Shown here: one piece after another, positions 19,569 to 33,400 of the stretch
How positions within the stretch are numbered: position 1 is the first letter of the stretch
How the letters are laid out: each line of letters starts with the position of its first letter
Assembly: GCF_900637545.1 (NCBI RefSeq)
Contig: NZ_LR134376.1
Span: forward strand, 825,001-889,000
Direction of reading: 5' to 3'
From: Aeromonas encheleia
GTDB lineage: Bacteria > Pseudomonadota > Gammaproteobacteria > Enterobacterales > Aeromonadaceae
DNA length: 64,000 nucleotides
Made by a program: the position numbers and the translations under genes
The notes under the pieces: model-generated
What the model saw: only the letters and a program-made list of their open reading frames with translations
The model's database searches: none
What the model was told of the DNA's origin: nothing

Positions 19569-21230
19569 ATGAGTGAGATCGCGCTTTCCATCAGCATGTT
19601 GTCGCTGGTGGCGGTGCTGGGACTCTGGCTGGGGAACTGGCGGGTCTATGGCGTGGGGTTGGGGATCGGCGGGGTGCTGTTTGGCGGCATCATAGTGGGT
19701 CACTTCGCAGGCCTGTCCGGCTTGCAGTTAAATGAGCAAACACTTCATTTTATTCAAGAATTTGGCCTGATCCTGTTCGTCTACACGATCGGTATCCAGG
19801 TCGGTCCCGGTTTCTTTTCCTCCCTGCGTAGCTCGGGGCTCAAGCTCAATGGCTTCGCCGCCCTGCTGGTGCTGCTCGGCTGCGTGGTGGCGGCGGCCCT
19901 GCATCAGCTGTTCGATGTGCCGCTGCCGGTGATCCTCGGGGTCTTCTCCGGCGCCGTGACCAATACCCCTTCGCTGGGGGCCGGCCAGCAGATCCTGGCC
20001 GAGCTCGGGGCCGATCCGGACATGACCGGGCTGATGGGCATGGGCTATGCGGTGGCCTACCCGTTCGGGATCTGCGGCATCTTGCTCACCATGTGGCTGA
20101 TTCGCATGTTCTTTCACATCAAGATCGACGAAGAAGCGGCCGCGTTCGAGCAACAGGCGGGCAAGACCAAGGAGAGCCTGCAGACCATCAACATCGCGGT
20201 GCGCAACCCCAATATGCATGGCCTGATGCTGCGCGAGATCCCGAGCCTGGATGAGGCCGACGTGATCTGCTCCCGCCTCAAGCGCGACGATGAGCTGATG
20301 GTGCCTAATCCGGATTCACGCATCCAGCTCGGCGATCTGCTGCACCTGGTCGGCGAGCGCCATGCCCTGCACAAGGTGCTGCTGGTGCTGGGGGAGGAGG
20401 TGGAGACCTCGCTCTCCACCCGGGGCACCGAGCTGCGGGTCGAGCGGGTGGTGGTCACCAACGAGCAGGTGCTCGGCAAGCGGATCCGGGATCTCGACAT
20501 CAAGCAGAAATACGATGTGGTCATCTCACGGCTCAATCGGGCCGGCATCGAGCTGGTGCCGACCAGCCAGACCAGCCTGCAGTTTGGCGACATCCTCAAC
20601 CTGGTGGGGCGGCTCGAGGCCATCGAGGCCGTCACCAGCGTGGTCGGCAACGTGCAGCAGAAGCTGCAGCAGGTGCAGATGCTGCCGGTGTTCATCGGTA
20701 TCGGCCTTGGGGTGCTGCTCGGTTCCATTCCCTTCTACCTGCCGGGCTTCCCGGCGGCGTTGAAACTGGGGCTGGCGGGGGGGCCGCTGGTGGTGGCGCT
20801 GATCCTGTCGCGCATCGGCAGCATCGGCAAGCTCTACTGGTTCATGCCGCCGAGCGCCAACCTGGCGCTGCGCGAGATCGGCATAGTGCTGTTCCTGGCG
20901 GTGGTGGGATTCAAGTCCGGGGCCGGCTTCATCGACACCCTGATCAACGGCGATGGTCCGGCCTGGATGATGTACGGCATGGCGATCACCCTGATCCCGC
21001 TGCTGGTGGTCGGGGTGCTGGCGCGCCACTATGGCAAGCTCAACTACCTCACCCTGTGCGGCCTGCTGGCGGGCTCCATGACGGATCCTCCCGCCCTGGC
21101 CTTCGCCAACGGCATGCACCCCACCAGCGGGGCCAGTGCCCTGTCCTATGCCACCGTCTATCCGCTGGTGATGTTCCTGCGAATCATCTCGCCCCAACTG
21201 CTGGCCATCCTGCTCTGGGCCGGGGTCTGA
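19569..21230 (+). CDS. yidE: YidE-family AspT/YidE/YbjL duplication transporter
   Basis: The 553-residue protein is nearly collinear with E. coli YidE (also 553): an N-terminal membrane half ([35 protein letters not shown]), two central cytoplasmic TrkA-C/RCK-like domains (about residues 195-370) and a C-terminal membrane half with [14 protein letters not shown]. The two membrane halves form the AspT/YidE duplication. It is probably an anion or dicarboxylate-type exchanger; the substrate of YidE is not known to me. The start at 19569 has AAAGGA 8 nt before it, preferred to an upstream TTG. Confidence 0.93.
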   Translation: MSEIALSISMLSLVAVLGLWLGNWRVYGVGLGIGGVLFGGIIVGHFAGLSGLQLNEQTLHFIQEFGLILFVYTIGIQVGPGFFSSLRSSGLKLNGFAALLVLLGCVVAAALHQLFDVPLPVILGVFSGAVTNTPSLGAGQQILAELGADPDMTGLMGMGYAVAYPFGICGILLTMWLIRMFFHIKIDEEAAAFEQQAGKTKESLQTINIAVRNPNMHGLMLREIPSLDEADVICSRLKRDDELMVPNPDSRIQLGDLLHLVGERHALHKVLLVLGEEVETSLSTRGTELRVERVVVTNEQVLGKRIRDLDIKQKYDVVISRLNRAGIELVPTSQTSLQFGDILNLVGRLEAIEAVTSVVGNVQQKLQQVQMLPVFIGIGLGVLLGSIPFYLPGFPAALKLGLAGGPLVVALILSRIGSIGKLYWFMPPSANLALREIGIVLFLAVVGFKSGAGFIDTLINGDGPAWMMYGMAITLIPLLVVGVLARHYGKLNYLTLCGLLAGSMTDPPALAFANGMHPTSGASALSYATVYPLVMFLRIISPQLLAILLWAGV

Positions 21231-21240
21231 GCACCCATCT

Positions 21241-21268
21241 GACGGGAACCCTCATTGGGGTTCCCGTC
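21241..21268 (+). terminator. Hairpin after the yidE-family gene
   Basis: An 11-bp stem (GACGGGAACCC / GGGTTCCCGTC) starts 10 nt past the stop codon. There is no strong T run, so it may be a weak terminator or an mRNA-stabilising hairpin. Confidence 0.5.
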
Positions 21269-21453
21269 TCCATTGGCCCCAGTCAATATTATTGATTTAA
21301 TTAATTTTATTCCTCGCAGTTCACCCTTCGGTTTCTAAGCCTAATTCAGTCTCAAAGTGGTCTATCCGTTCGAATTTTCTCACTGGTTTATGGTCGGATT
21401 CGCGGGCACATTAGACGCTGGAAATTTTTGCCCATTGGTATTCAGGAGAAAGC

Positions 21454-24400
21454 ATGAGCAGCCACAACATCGTATTGGATCAGGACGTCGTCGTTACCCA
21501 GCTGAAAGGCAAAGTCTATCTGGTTGCCGCGGATGGGAGCCAAACACTGCTGACCGAAGGCGATGTGCTTCCCAAGGATGCGGTGGTGCTCAGCCCGGAT
21601 GGGGCCAGCTTCCAGGGGGGCAGCGAAACCTTCACCCTGAGCCCGACCAAGGAGCTCGAACCGGCCGCGGATGATGCCTCCTTGCTGACGCAGAACGGGC
21701 CGGCGGGGACTCCTGATGATGTTGCGGCCTTGCAGCAGGCCATACTGGCAGGCACAGATCCGACCCAGGCCTTTGAGGCTTCAGCCGCCGGCGGGGCACC
21801 GGCTGCGGGCAACATTGGCGGTGTCGAGGGTTCCAGTGGCAACGGCGGCTTCGTCAGCATCGACCGGACCGGGGATGTGACCATCGCCGCCGCTGGCTTC
21901 GATACCGCCAACCCGGACGAGGTCGGTGTCATTGCCGAGGCGCGGGGTGGAGAGGACGAGAACGCCGACCTCACGGCGCCCGTCATCACGGTGTCGGCAC
22001 CGGACAACACCAACGACAACACCCCGACGCTGACGGGGACCACGGATGCCGATCCTGGCAGCACCGTGACCCTGCTGGTCACCGATGCCGGTGGCAAGCA
22101 GCAGACCCTGATCACCACGGTCAAGCCGGATGGCACCTTCAGCGTGGATGTCGTCACCCCGCTGACCGACGGTAACTACACGGTGACGGCCTCAGTGACC
22201 GATCCCTACGGCAATACCGGCACCGCCACCGATGATGGCAGCGTGGACGGCACGGCGCCTTCTGCACCGCTGGTGGACATTCAGGATGGCGCGGACAACG
22301 TCATCTCCGCCAACGAGCGGGAGCATGGGGTGGATGTCATCATCCACCTGCCTGCCGACGCCAAGGCGGGCGATCGCCTCGATGTGGACTGGAATGGTGA
22401 TGGCGTGCCTGACAGCAGCTCCATCCTGACCACAGATGACATCAACAAGGCGCAGGTCAATCTGACCATCCCCACGACCGATCTGCCGATCAACGGCCCT
22501 ATCTCGGTTGATGCCACCCTGACCGATCCGGTGGGCAATACCTCGCCCAAAGGCACCGACAACAGCATAGTGAACGCCCCACCCTCGCCCGTGAATGATC
22601 AGTTCAGCGTGGCGGAGGATGGCACAGTCACCATCAATGTGACCGGCAACGATACCGATGTCGACGGCGATCGCCTGACCATCAACGCCATCAACGGCCA
22701 GACCATCGCCGAAGGCGGCTCCGTGGCCATCGACAATGGCACCGTGACCCTCAGCAATGGTCAGCTGGTCTTTACGCCAGCACCAGATTTCAATGGCAGC
22801 ATCTCCTTCGAATACACCATTACCGACGGCTTGCACAACGCTACCGCAGGGGTGACAGGTACCGTCACCGGCGTGAACGATGCGGCCGTGATCAGCGGTG
22901 CCGACCACGGCGCGGTGTTGGAAGACGAGAGCAAACCGACCCTGACCGAGACCGGCACCCTGAGCGTGACCGACGTGGACGGGGCGGACGAGGCCGAGTT
23001 CAAACCGGGCCTGGGCGCGCCGAGTGCCAATGCCCTGGGCAGCCTGACCATTGCCGCGGATGGCAAGTGGAGCTATGAGGTCGCCAACAGCAAGGTGCAG
23101 TACCTGGGCGCGGGCGAGACCAAGGTCGAGACCTTCACCGTACAGAGCCTGGATGGCACCAGCCACACCGTGACCATCACCATCACCGGCGTCAATGACG
23201 GTGCGGTGATTGTGGGTGATGACAGCGGTGCGGTGACCGAAGACCTGAACGTGGTCAGCGGTAAGCTGACCGAAACCGGCAGCCTGAGCGTGACCGACGT
23301 GGACGGGGCGGACGAGGCCGAGTTCAAGCCGGGTGTAGGCGCGCCGAGTGCCAATGCCCTGGGCAGCCTGACCATTGCCGCGGATGGCAAGTGGAGCTAT
23401 GAAGTCGCCAACGACAAGGTGCAGTACCTGGGCGCGGGCGAGACCAAGGTCGAGACCTTCGTGGTTGAGAGCCTGGATGGCACCAGCCACACCGTGACCA
23501 TCACCATCACCGGCGTCAATGACGGTGCGGTGATTGTGGGTGATGGCAGCGGTGCGGTGACCGAAGATCTGAACGTGGTCAGCGGTAACCTGACCGAAAC
23601 CGGCAGCCTGAGCGTGACCGACGTGGACGGGGCCGATGAGGCCGAGTTCAAGCCGGGTGTGGGTACCCCGAGTGCCGGCGCCCTGGGCAGCCTGACCATT
23701 GCCGCGGATGGCAAGTGGGACTATCAGGTCGCCAACGACAAGGTGCAGTACCTGGGCGAAGGCGAGACCAAGGTCGAGACCTTCACCGTACAGAGCCTGG
23801 ACGGCACCAGCCACACCGTGACCATCACCATCACCGGCGTCAATGACGGTGCGGTGATTGTGGGTGATGGCAGCGGTGCGGTGACCGAAGACCTGAACGT
23901 GGTCAGCGGTAACCTGACCGAGACCGGCAGCCTGACCCTGACCGACGTGGACGGGGCCGACGAGGCCGTGTTCAAACCGGGCCTGGGCGCGCCGAGTGCC
24001 AATGCCCTGGGTAGCCTGACCATTGCCGCGGATGGCAAGTGGAGCTATGAAGTCGCCAACGACAAGGTGCAGTACCTGGGCGAAGGCGAGACCAAGGTCG
24101 AGACCTTCACCGTACAGAGCCTGGATGGCACCAGCCACACCGTGACCATCACCATCACCGGCGTCAATGACGGTGCCGAGATCAAGGGTGATGACCGCGG
24201 TGCGGTGACCGAAGACCTGAACGTGGTCAGCGGTAACCTGACCGAGACCGGCAGCCTGAGCGTGACCGACGTGGACGGGGCCGATGAGGCTGAGTTCAAG
24301 CCGGGTGTGGGCGCGCCGAGTGCCAATGCCCTGGGTAGCCTGACCATTGCCGCGGATGGCAAGTGGAGCTATGAAGTCGCCAACGACAAGGTGCAGTACC

Positions 24401-27400
24401 TGGGCGAAGGCGAGACCAAGGTCGAGACCTTCACCGTACAGAGCCTGGATGGCACCAGCCACACCGTGACCATCACCATCACCGGCGTCAATGACGGTGC
24501 CGAGATCAAGGGTGATGACCGCGGTGCGGTGACCGAAGACCTGAACGTGGTCAGCGGTAACCTGACCGAGACCGGCAGTCTGAGCGTGACCGACGTGGAC
24601 GGGGCCGATGAGGCTGAGTTCAAGCCGGGTGTGGGCGCGCCGAGTGCCAATGCCCTGGGTAGCCTGACCATTGCCGCGGATGGCAAGTGGAGCTATGAAG
24701 TCGCCAACGACAAGGTGCAGTACCTGGGCGAAGGCGAGACCAAGGTCGAGACCTTCACCGTACAGAGCCTGGATGGCACCAGCCACACCGTGACCATCAC
24801 CATCACCGGCGTCAATGACGGTGCCGAGATCAAGGGTGATGACAGCGGTGCGGTGACCGAAGACCTGAACGTGGTCAGCGGTAACCTGACCGAGACCGGC
24901 AGTCTGAGCGTGACCGACGTGGACGGGGCCGATGAGGCTGAGTTCAAGCCGGGTGTGGGCGCGCCGAGTGCCAATGCCCTGGGTAGCCTGACCATTGCCG
25001 CGGATGGCAAGTGGAGCTATGAAGTCGCCAACGACAAGGTGCAGTACCTGGGCCAGGGTGAGACCAAGGTCGAGACCTTCGTGGTTGAGAGTCTGGATGG
25101 CACCAGCCACACCGTGACCATCACCATCACCGGCGTCAATGACGGTGCCGAGATCAAGGGTGATGACCGCGGTGCGGTGACCGAAGACCTGAACGTGGTC
25201 AGCGGTAACCTGACCGAAACCGGCAGCCTGACCCTGACCGACGTGGACGGGGCCGATGAGGCCGAGTTCAAGCCGGGTGTGGGCGCGCCGAGTGCCAATG
25301 CCCTGGGCAGCCTGACCATTGCCGCGGATGGCAAGTGGAGCTATGAGGTCGCCAACGACAAGGTGCAGTATCTGGGCACGGGCGAGACCAAGGTCGAGAC
25401 CTTCACCGTACAGAGCCTGGACGGCACCAGCCACACCGTGACCATCACCATCACCGGCGTCAACGACGGTGCGGTGATTGTGGGTGATGGCAGCGGTGCG
25501 GTGACCGAAGACCTGAACGTGGTCAGCGGTAACCTGACCGAGACCGGCAGCCTGAGCGTGACCGACGTGGACGGGGCCGACGAGGCTGAGTTCAAGCCAG
25601 GTGTAGGCGCGCCGAGTGCCGGCGCCCTGGGTCAGCTGGAGATCGATGCGGCTGGCAAGTGGAATTATGAAGTCGCCAACAGCAAGGTGCAGTACCTGGG
25701 CCAGGGTGAGACCAAGGTCGAGACCTTCACCGTACAGAGCCTGGATGGCACCAGCCACACCGTGACCATCACCATCACCGGCGTCAATGACGGTGCGGTG
25801 ATTGTGGGTGATGACCGCGGTGCGGTGACCGAAGACCTGAACGTGGTCAGCGGTAACCTGACCGAAACCGGCAGCCTGACCCTGACCGACGTGGACGGGG
25901 CCGATGAGGCCGAGTTCAAGCCGGGTGTGGGCGCGCCGAGTGCCAATGCCCTGGGCAGCCTGACCATTGCCGCGGATGGCAAGTGGAGCTATGAGGTCGC
26001 CAACGACAAGGTGCAGTACCTGGGCACGGGCGAGACCAAGGTCGAGACCTTCACCGTACAGAGCCTGGATGGCACCAGCCACACCGTGACCATCACCATC
26101 ACCGGCGTCAATGACGGTGCCGAGATCAAGGGTGATGACCGCGGTGCGGTGACCGAAGACCTGAACGTGGTCAGCGGTAACCTGACCGAGACCGGCAGTC
26201 TGAGCGTGACCGACGTGGACGGGGCCGATGAGGCTGAGTTCAAGCCGGGTGTGGGCGCGCCGAGTGCCAATGCCCTGGGTAGCCTGACCATTGCCGCGGA
26301 TGGCAAGTGGAGCTATGAAGTCGCCAACGACAAGGTGCAGTACCTGGGCGAAGGCGAGACCAAGGTCGAGACCTTCACCGTACAGAGCCTGGATGGCACC
26401 AGCCACACCGTGACCATCACCATCACCGGCGTCAATGACGGTGCCGAGATCAAGGGTGATGACCGCGGTGCGGTGACCGAAGACCTGAACGTGGTCAGCG
26501 GTAACCTGACCGAGACCGGCAGCCTGAGCGTGACCGACGTGGACGGGGCCGATGAGGCTGAGTTCAAGCCGGGTGTGGGCGCGCCGAGTGCCAATGCCCT
26601 GGGTAGCCTGACCATCGATGCGGCTGGCAAGTGGGACTATCAGGTCGCCAACGACAAGGTGCAGTACCTGGGCGAAGGCGAGACCAAGGTCGAGACCTTC
26701 ACCGTACAGAGCCTGGATGGCACCAGCCACACCGTGACCATCACCATCACCGGCGTCAATGACGGTGCCGAGATCAAGGGTGATGACCGCGGTGCGGTGA
26801 CCGAAGACCTGAACGTGGTCAGCGGTAACCTGACCGAGACCGGCAGTCTGAGCGTGACCGACGTGGACGGGGCCGATGAGGCTGAGTTCAAGCCGGGTGT
26901 GGGCGCGCCGAGTGCCAATGCCCTGGGTAGCCTGACCATTGCCGCGGATGGCAAGTGGAGCTATGAAGTCGCCAACGACAAGGTGCAGTACCTGGGCGAA
27001 GGCGAGACCAAGGTCGAGACCTTCACCGTACAGAGTCTGGATGGCACCAGCCACACCGTGACCATCACCATCACCGGCGTCAATGACGGTGCCGAGATCA
27101 AGGGTGATGACCGCGGTGCGGTGACCGAAGACCTGAACGTGGTCAGCGGTAACCTGACCGAAACCGGCAGCCTGACCCTGACCGACGTGGACGGGGCCGA
27201 TGAGGCCGAGTTCAAGCCGGGTGTGGGCGCGCCGAGTGCCAATGCCCTGGGCAGCCTGACCATTGCCGCGGATGGCAAGTGGAGCTATGAGGTCGCCAAC
27301 GACAAGGTGCAGTATCTGGGCACGGGCGAGACCAAGGTCGAGACCTTCACCGTACAGAGCCTGGACGGCACCAGCCACACCGTGACCATCACCATCACCG

Positions 27401-30400
27401 GCGTCAACGACGGTGCGGTGATTGTGGGTGATGGCAGCGGTGCGGTGACCGAAGACCTGAACGTGGTCAGCGGTAACCTGACCGAGACCGGCAGCCTGAG
27501 CGTGACCGACGTGGACGGGGCCGCCGAGGCCGTGTTCAAGCCAGGTGTAGGCGCGCCGAGTGCCGGCGCCCTGGGTCAGCTGGAGATCGATGCGGCTGGC
27601 AAGTGGAATTATGAAGTCGCCAACGACAAGGTGCAGTACCTGGGCCAGGGTGAGACCAAGGTCGAGACCTTCACCGTACAGAGCCTGGATGGCACCAGCC
27701 ACACCGTGACCATCACCATCACCGGCGTCAATGACGGTGCGGTGATTGTGGGTGATGACCGCGGTGCGGTGACCGAAGACCTGAACGTGGTCAGCGGTAA
27801 CCTGACCGAAACCGGCAGCCTGACCCTGACCGACGTGGACGGGGCCGATGAGGCCGAGTTCAAGCCGGGTGTGGGCGCGCCGAGTGCCAATGCCCTGGGC
27901 AGCCTGACCATCGATGCGGCTGGCAAGTGGAGCTATGAAGTCGCCAACGACAAGGTGCAGTACCTGGGCGCGGGCGAGACCAAGGTCGAGACCTTCACCG
28001 TACAGAGCCTGGACGGCACCAGCCACACCGTGACCATCACCATCACCGGCGTCAATGACGGTGCGGTGATTGTGGGTGATGACCGCGGTGCGGTGACCGA
28101 AGACCTGAACGTGGTCAGCGGTAACCTGACCGAAACCGGCAGCCTGAGCGTGACCGACGTGGACGGGGCCGACGAGGCTGAGTTCAAGCCGGGTGTGGGT
28201 ACCCCGAGTGCCGGCGCCCTGGGTCAGTTGGAGATCGATGCGGCTGGCAAGTGGAATTATGAAGTCGCCAACGACAAGGTGCAGTACCTGGGCCAGGGTG
28301 AGACCAAGGTCGAGACCTTCACCGTACAGAGCCTGGATGGCACCAGCCACACCGTGACCATCACCATCACCGGCGTCAATGACGGTGCCGAGATCAAGGG
28401 TGATGACCGCGGTGCGGTGACCGAAGACCTGAACGTGGTCAGCGGTAACCTGACCGAGACCGGCAGCCTGAGCGTGACCGACGTGGACGGGGCGGATGAA
28501 GCCGAGTTCAAACCGGGCCTGGGCACCCCGAGTGCCGGCGCCCTGGGTCAGCTGGAGATCGATGCGGCTGGCAAGTGGAATTATGAAGTCGCCAACGACA
28601 AGGTGCAGTACCTGGGCGAAGGCGAGACCAAGGTCGAGACCTTCACCGTACAGAGCCTGGATGGCACCAGCCACACCGTGACCATCACCATCACCGGCGT
28701 CAATGACGGTGCGGTGATTGTGGGTGATGGCAGCGGTGCGGTGACCGAAGACCTGAACGTGGTCAGCGGTAACCTGACCGAAACCGGCAGCCTGAGCGTG
28801 ACCGACGTGGACGGGGCCGACGAGGCTGAGTTCAAGCCGGGTGTGGGTACCCCGAGTGCCGGCGCCCTGGGTCAGTTGGAGATCGATGCGGCTGGCAAGT
28901 GGAATTATGAAGTCGCCAACGACAAGGTGCAGTACCTGGGCCAGGGTGAGACCAAGGTCGAGACCTTCACCGTACAGAGCCTGGATGGCACCAGCCACAC
29001 CGTGACCATCACCATCACCGGCGTCAATGACGGTGCGGTGATTGTGGGTGATGGCAGCGGTGCGGTGACCGAAGATCTGAACGTGGTCAGCGGTAACCTG
29101 ACCGAAACCGGCAGCCTGAGCGTGACCGACGTGGACGGGGCCGATGAGGCTGAGTTCAAGCCGGGCCTGGGCGCGCCGAGTGCCAATGCCCTGGGCAGCC
29201 TGACCATTGCCGCGGATGGCAAGTGGAGCTATGAGGTCGCCAACGACAAGGTGCAGTACCTGGGCGAAGGCGAGACCAAGGTCGAGACCTTCACCGTACA
29301 GAGCCTGGATGGCACCAGCCACACCGTGACCATCACCATCACCGGCGTCAATGACGGTGCCGAGATCAAGGGTGATGACCGCGGTGCGGTGACCGAAGAC
29401 CTGAACGTGGTCAGCGGTAACCTGACCGAGACCGGCAGCTTGAGCGTGACCGACGTGGACGGGGCCGACGAGGCCGAGTTCAAACCGGGCCTGGGCGCGC
29501 CGAGTGCCAATGCCCTGGGTAGCCTGACCATTGCCGCGGATGGCAAGTGGGACTATCAGGTCGCCAACAGCAAGGTGCAGTACCTGGGCCAGGGCGAGAC
29601 CAAGGTCGAGACCTTCACCGTACAGAGCCTGGATGGCACCAGCCACACCGTGACCATCACCATCACCGGCGTCAATGACGGTGCCGAGATCAAGGGTGAT
29701 GACCGCGGTGCGGTGACCGAAGACCTGAACGTGGTCAGCGGTAACCTGTCCGAGACCGGCAGCCTGAGCGTGACCGACGTGGACGGGGTGGACGAGGCCG
29801 AGTTCAAACCGGGCCTGGGCGCGCCGAGTGCCAATGCCCTGGGCAGCCTGACCATCGATACCGCTGGCAAGTGGACCTACAACGTGGCCAACGGCGACGT
29901 GCAGTACCTGAAAGAGGGTGAGACCAAGGTCGAGACCTTCACCGTGCACAGTGCCGACGGCACCAGCCACGAGGTGGTCATCACCATCAATGGCACCAAC
30001 GATCTGCCTACCCTGGCCATTTCCAATGGGGCCGTGGTGTCCGAAGAGGGTCTGGCAAACGGGATTGCCGACACGACCGGCAACTTGGATACCACGAATG
30101 GCACCAGCATGTCCGGCACCCTGTCCGTCGGTGACGTGGACAGCGGTACGCTTGATATCTCCCTGGGTGGACCCGCCGGGTTGACCTCCGGCGGTGCCGA
30201 GGTTCACTGGAACTGGGATGCCGGCAGCAAGACGCTGGTCGGCTATACCGGCACCATGGGAACTGGCGATTACAACGAGGTGGTCGAGGTCACACTCACA
30301 GCGCCAAATGGCAGCGGCAAGGGTGACTGGTCTTATGATCTGACCCTCAAGGGGCCGCTCGATCATGGCGACAGCAGCCGGGAGGACCAGCTGCCGTTCC

Positions 30401-33400
30401 AGCTGGACGTCAAGGTCTCCGATGGCATTGGCACCACCACTGGCAAGCTGAATGTCACCGTCGAGGATGATGCCCCCATCGCCGGGGATGCCGCCGCCGT
30501 GGCGGTGACCAAGACCGATATTCCGAACCCCCTGACCGGGTTGTTTGACTTGACCAAGTACAGTGGCAACCAGAAGAGCCTGGATATGGCTGGCTTTACC
30601 ATCACCGCCATGGGCTTTACCTCGGCGACCAACTCAGACCTGATCGATGCCAATGTCAATGGTACTTACTACGGGCTGGGGGTCTCCAGCGTGGCGGCGC
30701 CGAACCTCAATCTCGCCAACGAGATCGATTTCCGTCACTTCGCAGACGGTACTTCCGCTTCCGAAGAGTTGATCGTCAAGCTGGATCCGGGCACCGTCGC
30801 CTATGGCGTCAACATCAAGTTCAGCCAGATGTTTGGTGGTGAGCTGGAGAGCGGGGTGGTCGAGTTCTACCGTGACGGCCATTTGATCGGCACCCAGAGC
30901 TTCAGCTCCAACGCTGCTGGCGGCGACTATGCCGGGAACTTCCAGGTGCAGCAGGGTGGCTTCGATACCATGGTGATCAAGGCCACCAACAACGGTAATC
31001 ATACCTACTCCGACAACAGTGACTTCACCGTGAAGAGCATCGAGTTCCTTGGCTCTACCACGGAACAGGCCATCGCCTACGGCTCCGGCACCGTGGCCCC
31101 GCAGTGGGGCGCGGATGGCCAGGGACACCTGCAGCTGCTTGGCTCGTCCGAAACCAGTTTGACCACCGCCACGGGTCAGTCGATCACCACCTCCATGGAG
31201 TCGCCCAATACCCTGGTCGGCAAAACCAGCGATGGCACCCTGGTATTCCGTCTGGAGTTCACTCCGGCCACCGGCAAGTGGGAGTTCTTCCAGTATCAGA
31301 ACATGTCCAAGCCGTTCGGCGATGGGGATATCGACTTCCAGTTCAAGGCGGTGGATGCGGATGGCGACGCCAGCACCGGCTCCTTCGCCACCAAGCCGCT
31401 GTTCACGCCTATCGTGCAGTCGGTCTCGGCCGACAGCGTGACTGAGGGGGGCAGCCTGCATCACACAGTGACTCTGTCTGACCAGACTCAGGAAACGACC
31501 CAGTATGATTTCGCCATCAATGGCAGTGGCGGCCATCCGGCATCCGGCCTCGATTGGAGTCGCGCCCAGTTCAGCAATGGGGTGACCTACGACAGCGCCA
31601 CCGGCAAGCTCACTGTGCCGGCCGGGGTCTCCGGCTTCACCGTGACCATCCCGACGGTGGATGATCGTCTGGTCGAGTCGAACGAAACGCTGACGGTGAC
31701 TGTGGGTGGCCAGAACGGCATCGGCACCATCATCGACAACGATCGGGCACCGACCACAGTGGGGGGTCACAGCGTCGGGGCGGAAGATCAGCTGCAGGTA
31801 CTGAAGTGGGCTCAATTTGGCGCCACTGACGATCAGGCCGCCGGCGATCTCGGCGTGAAGATCGGCACGCTGCCGCTCAATGGCAAGCTGGAGTACCTCA
31901 ATGCGGCCGGCCAATGGATTGCCGTGAAGGCGGGGGATCTCATCTCCCATGCCGACATCGACAGCGGCCACCTGCGTTTCGTGCCTGGGGCCAACGAGTC
32001 GAGCTCCAGCGCCGCCAATGGCCATGGGGCCGATACCGGCAACCTGCATGGGGACTATGCCAGCTTCGACTTCCAGATCAGCGACGGTGCCAACCTCAGC
32101 AATGGTGGCAAGCTGGTGATCGATGTGACGGCCGTGGCCGACAAGCCGACGGTCGACATCAGCCTCACGGGCAATGGCATACCGCTTTACAGTCAGAGCT
32201 TCCCGAGCGCCGGGATCACCAGCAGCCAGTTCCAGTCAGGCAACTTCAACAAGGGGGCCTTCGGGATCACCAAGACCCTGTCGGACAGTACAACAGGTCA
32301 AGATACTGTTGTTGGCACCGCTGGTAACGACTACATGGTTAGCCAGAATGGGGGGGGCGATCACTTTACCGGTGGTCTGGGTAACGACGTACTGGTTGGC
32401 GGTAACTCCGCACAGGGAGATACCCTTACCGGCGGTGACGGCGATGACATTTTGGTCGCGGGCCTTGGCCATGATGGCCTCTATGGTGATGCCGGAAATG
32501 ACATTGCCGTATTGGCGGGCAACCGGGCCGACTATGCGATCAAGAAGGGCACGGGTTATTCGACCAACGATCGCTGGTTCGATTTCAGCGTAAACGAGCA
32601 TGGCGCCGGGGTGACCAAGGCGCTGCACAGCATCGAGTATGTGCAGTTCGACGATGGCATCTACCGGATTGATCAGAGCACGGGGGAGTTGACCCTGGTG
32701 CCGCCGACCGTGGTCGATTATCCGGTTGAGATCAATGCCTCCCTCACGGATCGCGATGGCAGCGAGGTGTTCGACAGCCTGGTGCTGAGCGGCATGCCGC
32801 AGGGCGCCCAGCTCTATCACAATAACCAACTGCTGGGCACCGCCGGGGCCGACGGCAAGATCACCCTTGCTGCCGGTAGCGGTCTGTGGAGTGCGGGTGC
32901 GCTCGATGTGAAACTGGGCGGGCTGACCCTGCGGGTGCCGGGTGCCGAGGCCGGCCAGGTCGATCTGAGGGTGGAAGCCATCGCCAAGGAGGCGGGCACC
33001 GACCAGATCAGCACGGCCACCGATGACGACAGCATCCGCCTGAACTACTTCGCTACTACCGAAGGGGAGCCGGGCGACCAGAACCGGACCTATGGCAGCG
33101 AGCACAACATAGTGGTCGGCGATCTGGATGGCAGCGTGGTGCTGCCGGGCCAGAACTACAACATCGCCTTCATGGTCGACAGCTCCGGCAGTATCGGCAC
33201 TAGCGCCATGGAAACCATGAAGTTACAGCTGACTCAGGTGTTTGCTACCCTCAAGGCCAGCGCGGGTACCGAGGGGGCGGGCAAGGTCAATCTGTTCCTG
33301 GTGGACTTTGATTCCCAGGCCAACAAGTCGATCAGCGTGGATCTGAAAGACCCCAACGCCTTGACCAAGTTGCAGGCTGTCATCGATAGCATGGATGGCA

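Noticed and set aside
22761..29870. A family of about twenty near-identical 84-105 codon minus-strand frames
   Set aside because: They recur every 324 nt and are a second antisense shadow of the VCBS repeats.
22882..30003. Tandem direct repeats that could be mistaken for a CRISPR array
   Set aside because: Units are contiguous 324-bp coding repeats without unique spacers and are in frame with a protein; no cas genes are present.
22192..30366. An 8.2-kb open frame (2724 codons) on the minus strand through the adhesin repeats
   Set aside because: It mirrors the 324-nt repeat of the plus-strand adhesin; because the unit is a multiple of three and GC-rich, an antisense frame without stops in one unit stays open in all. 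It has no ribosome-binding site, domain or sensible start.
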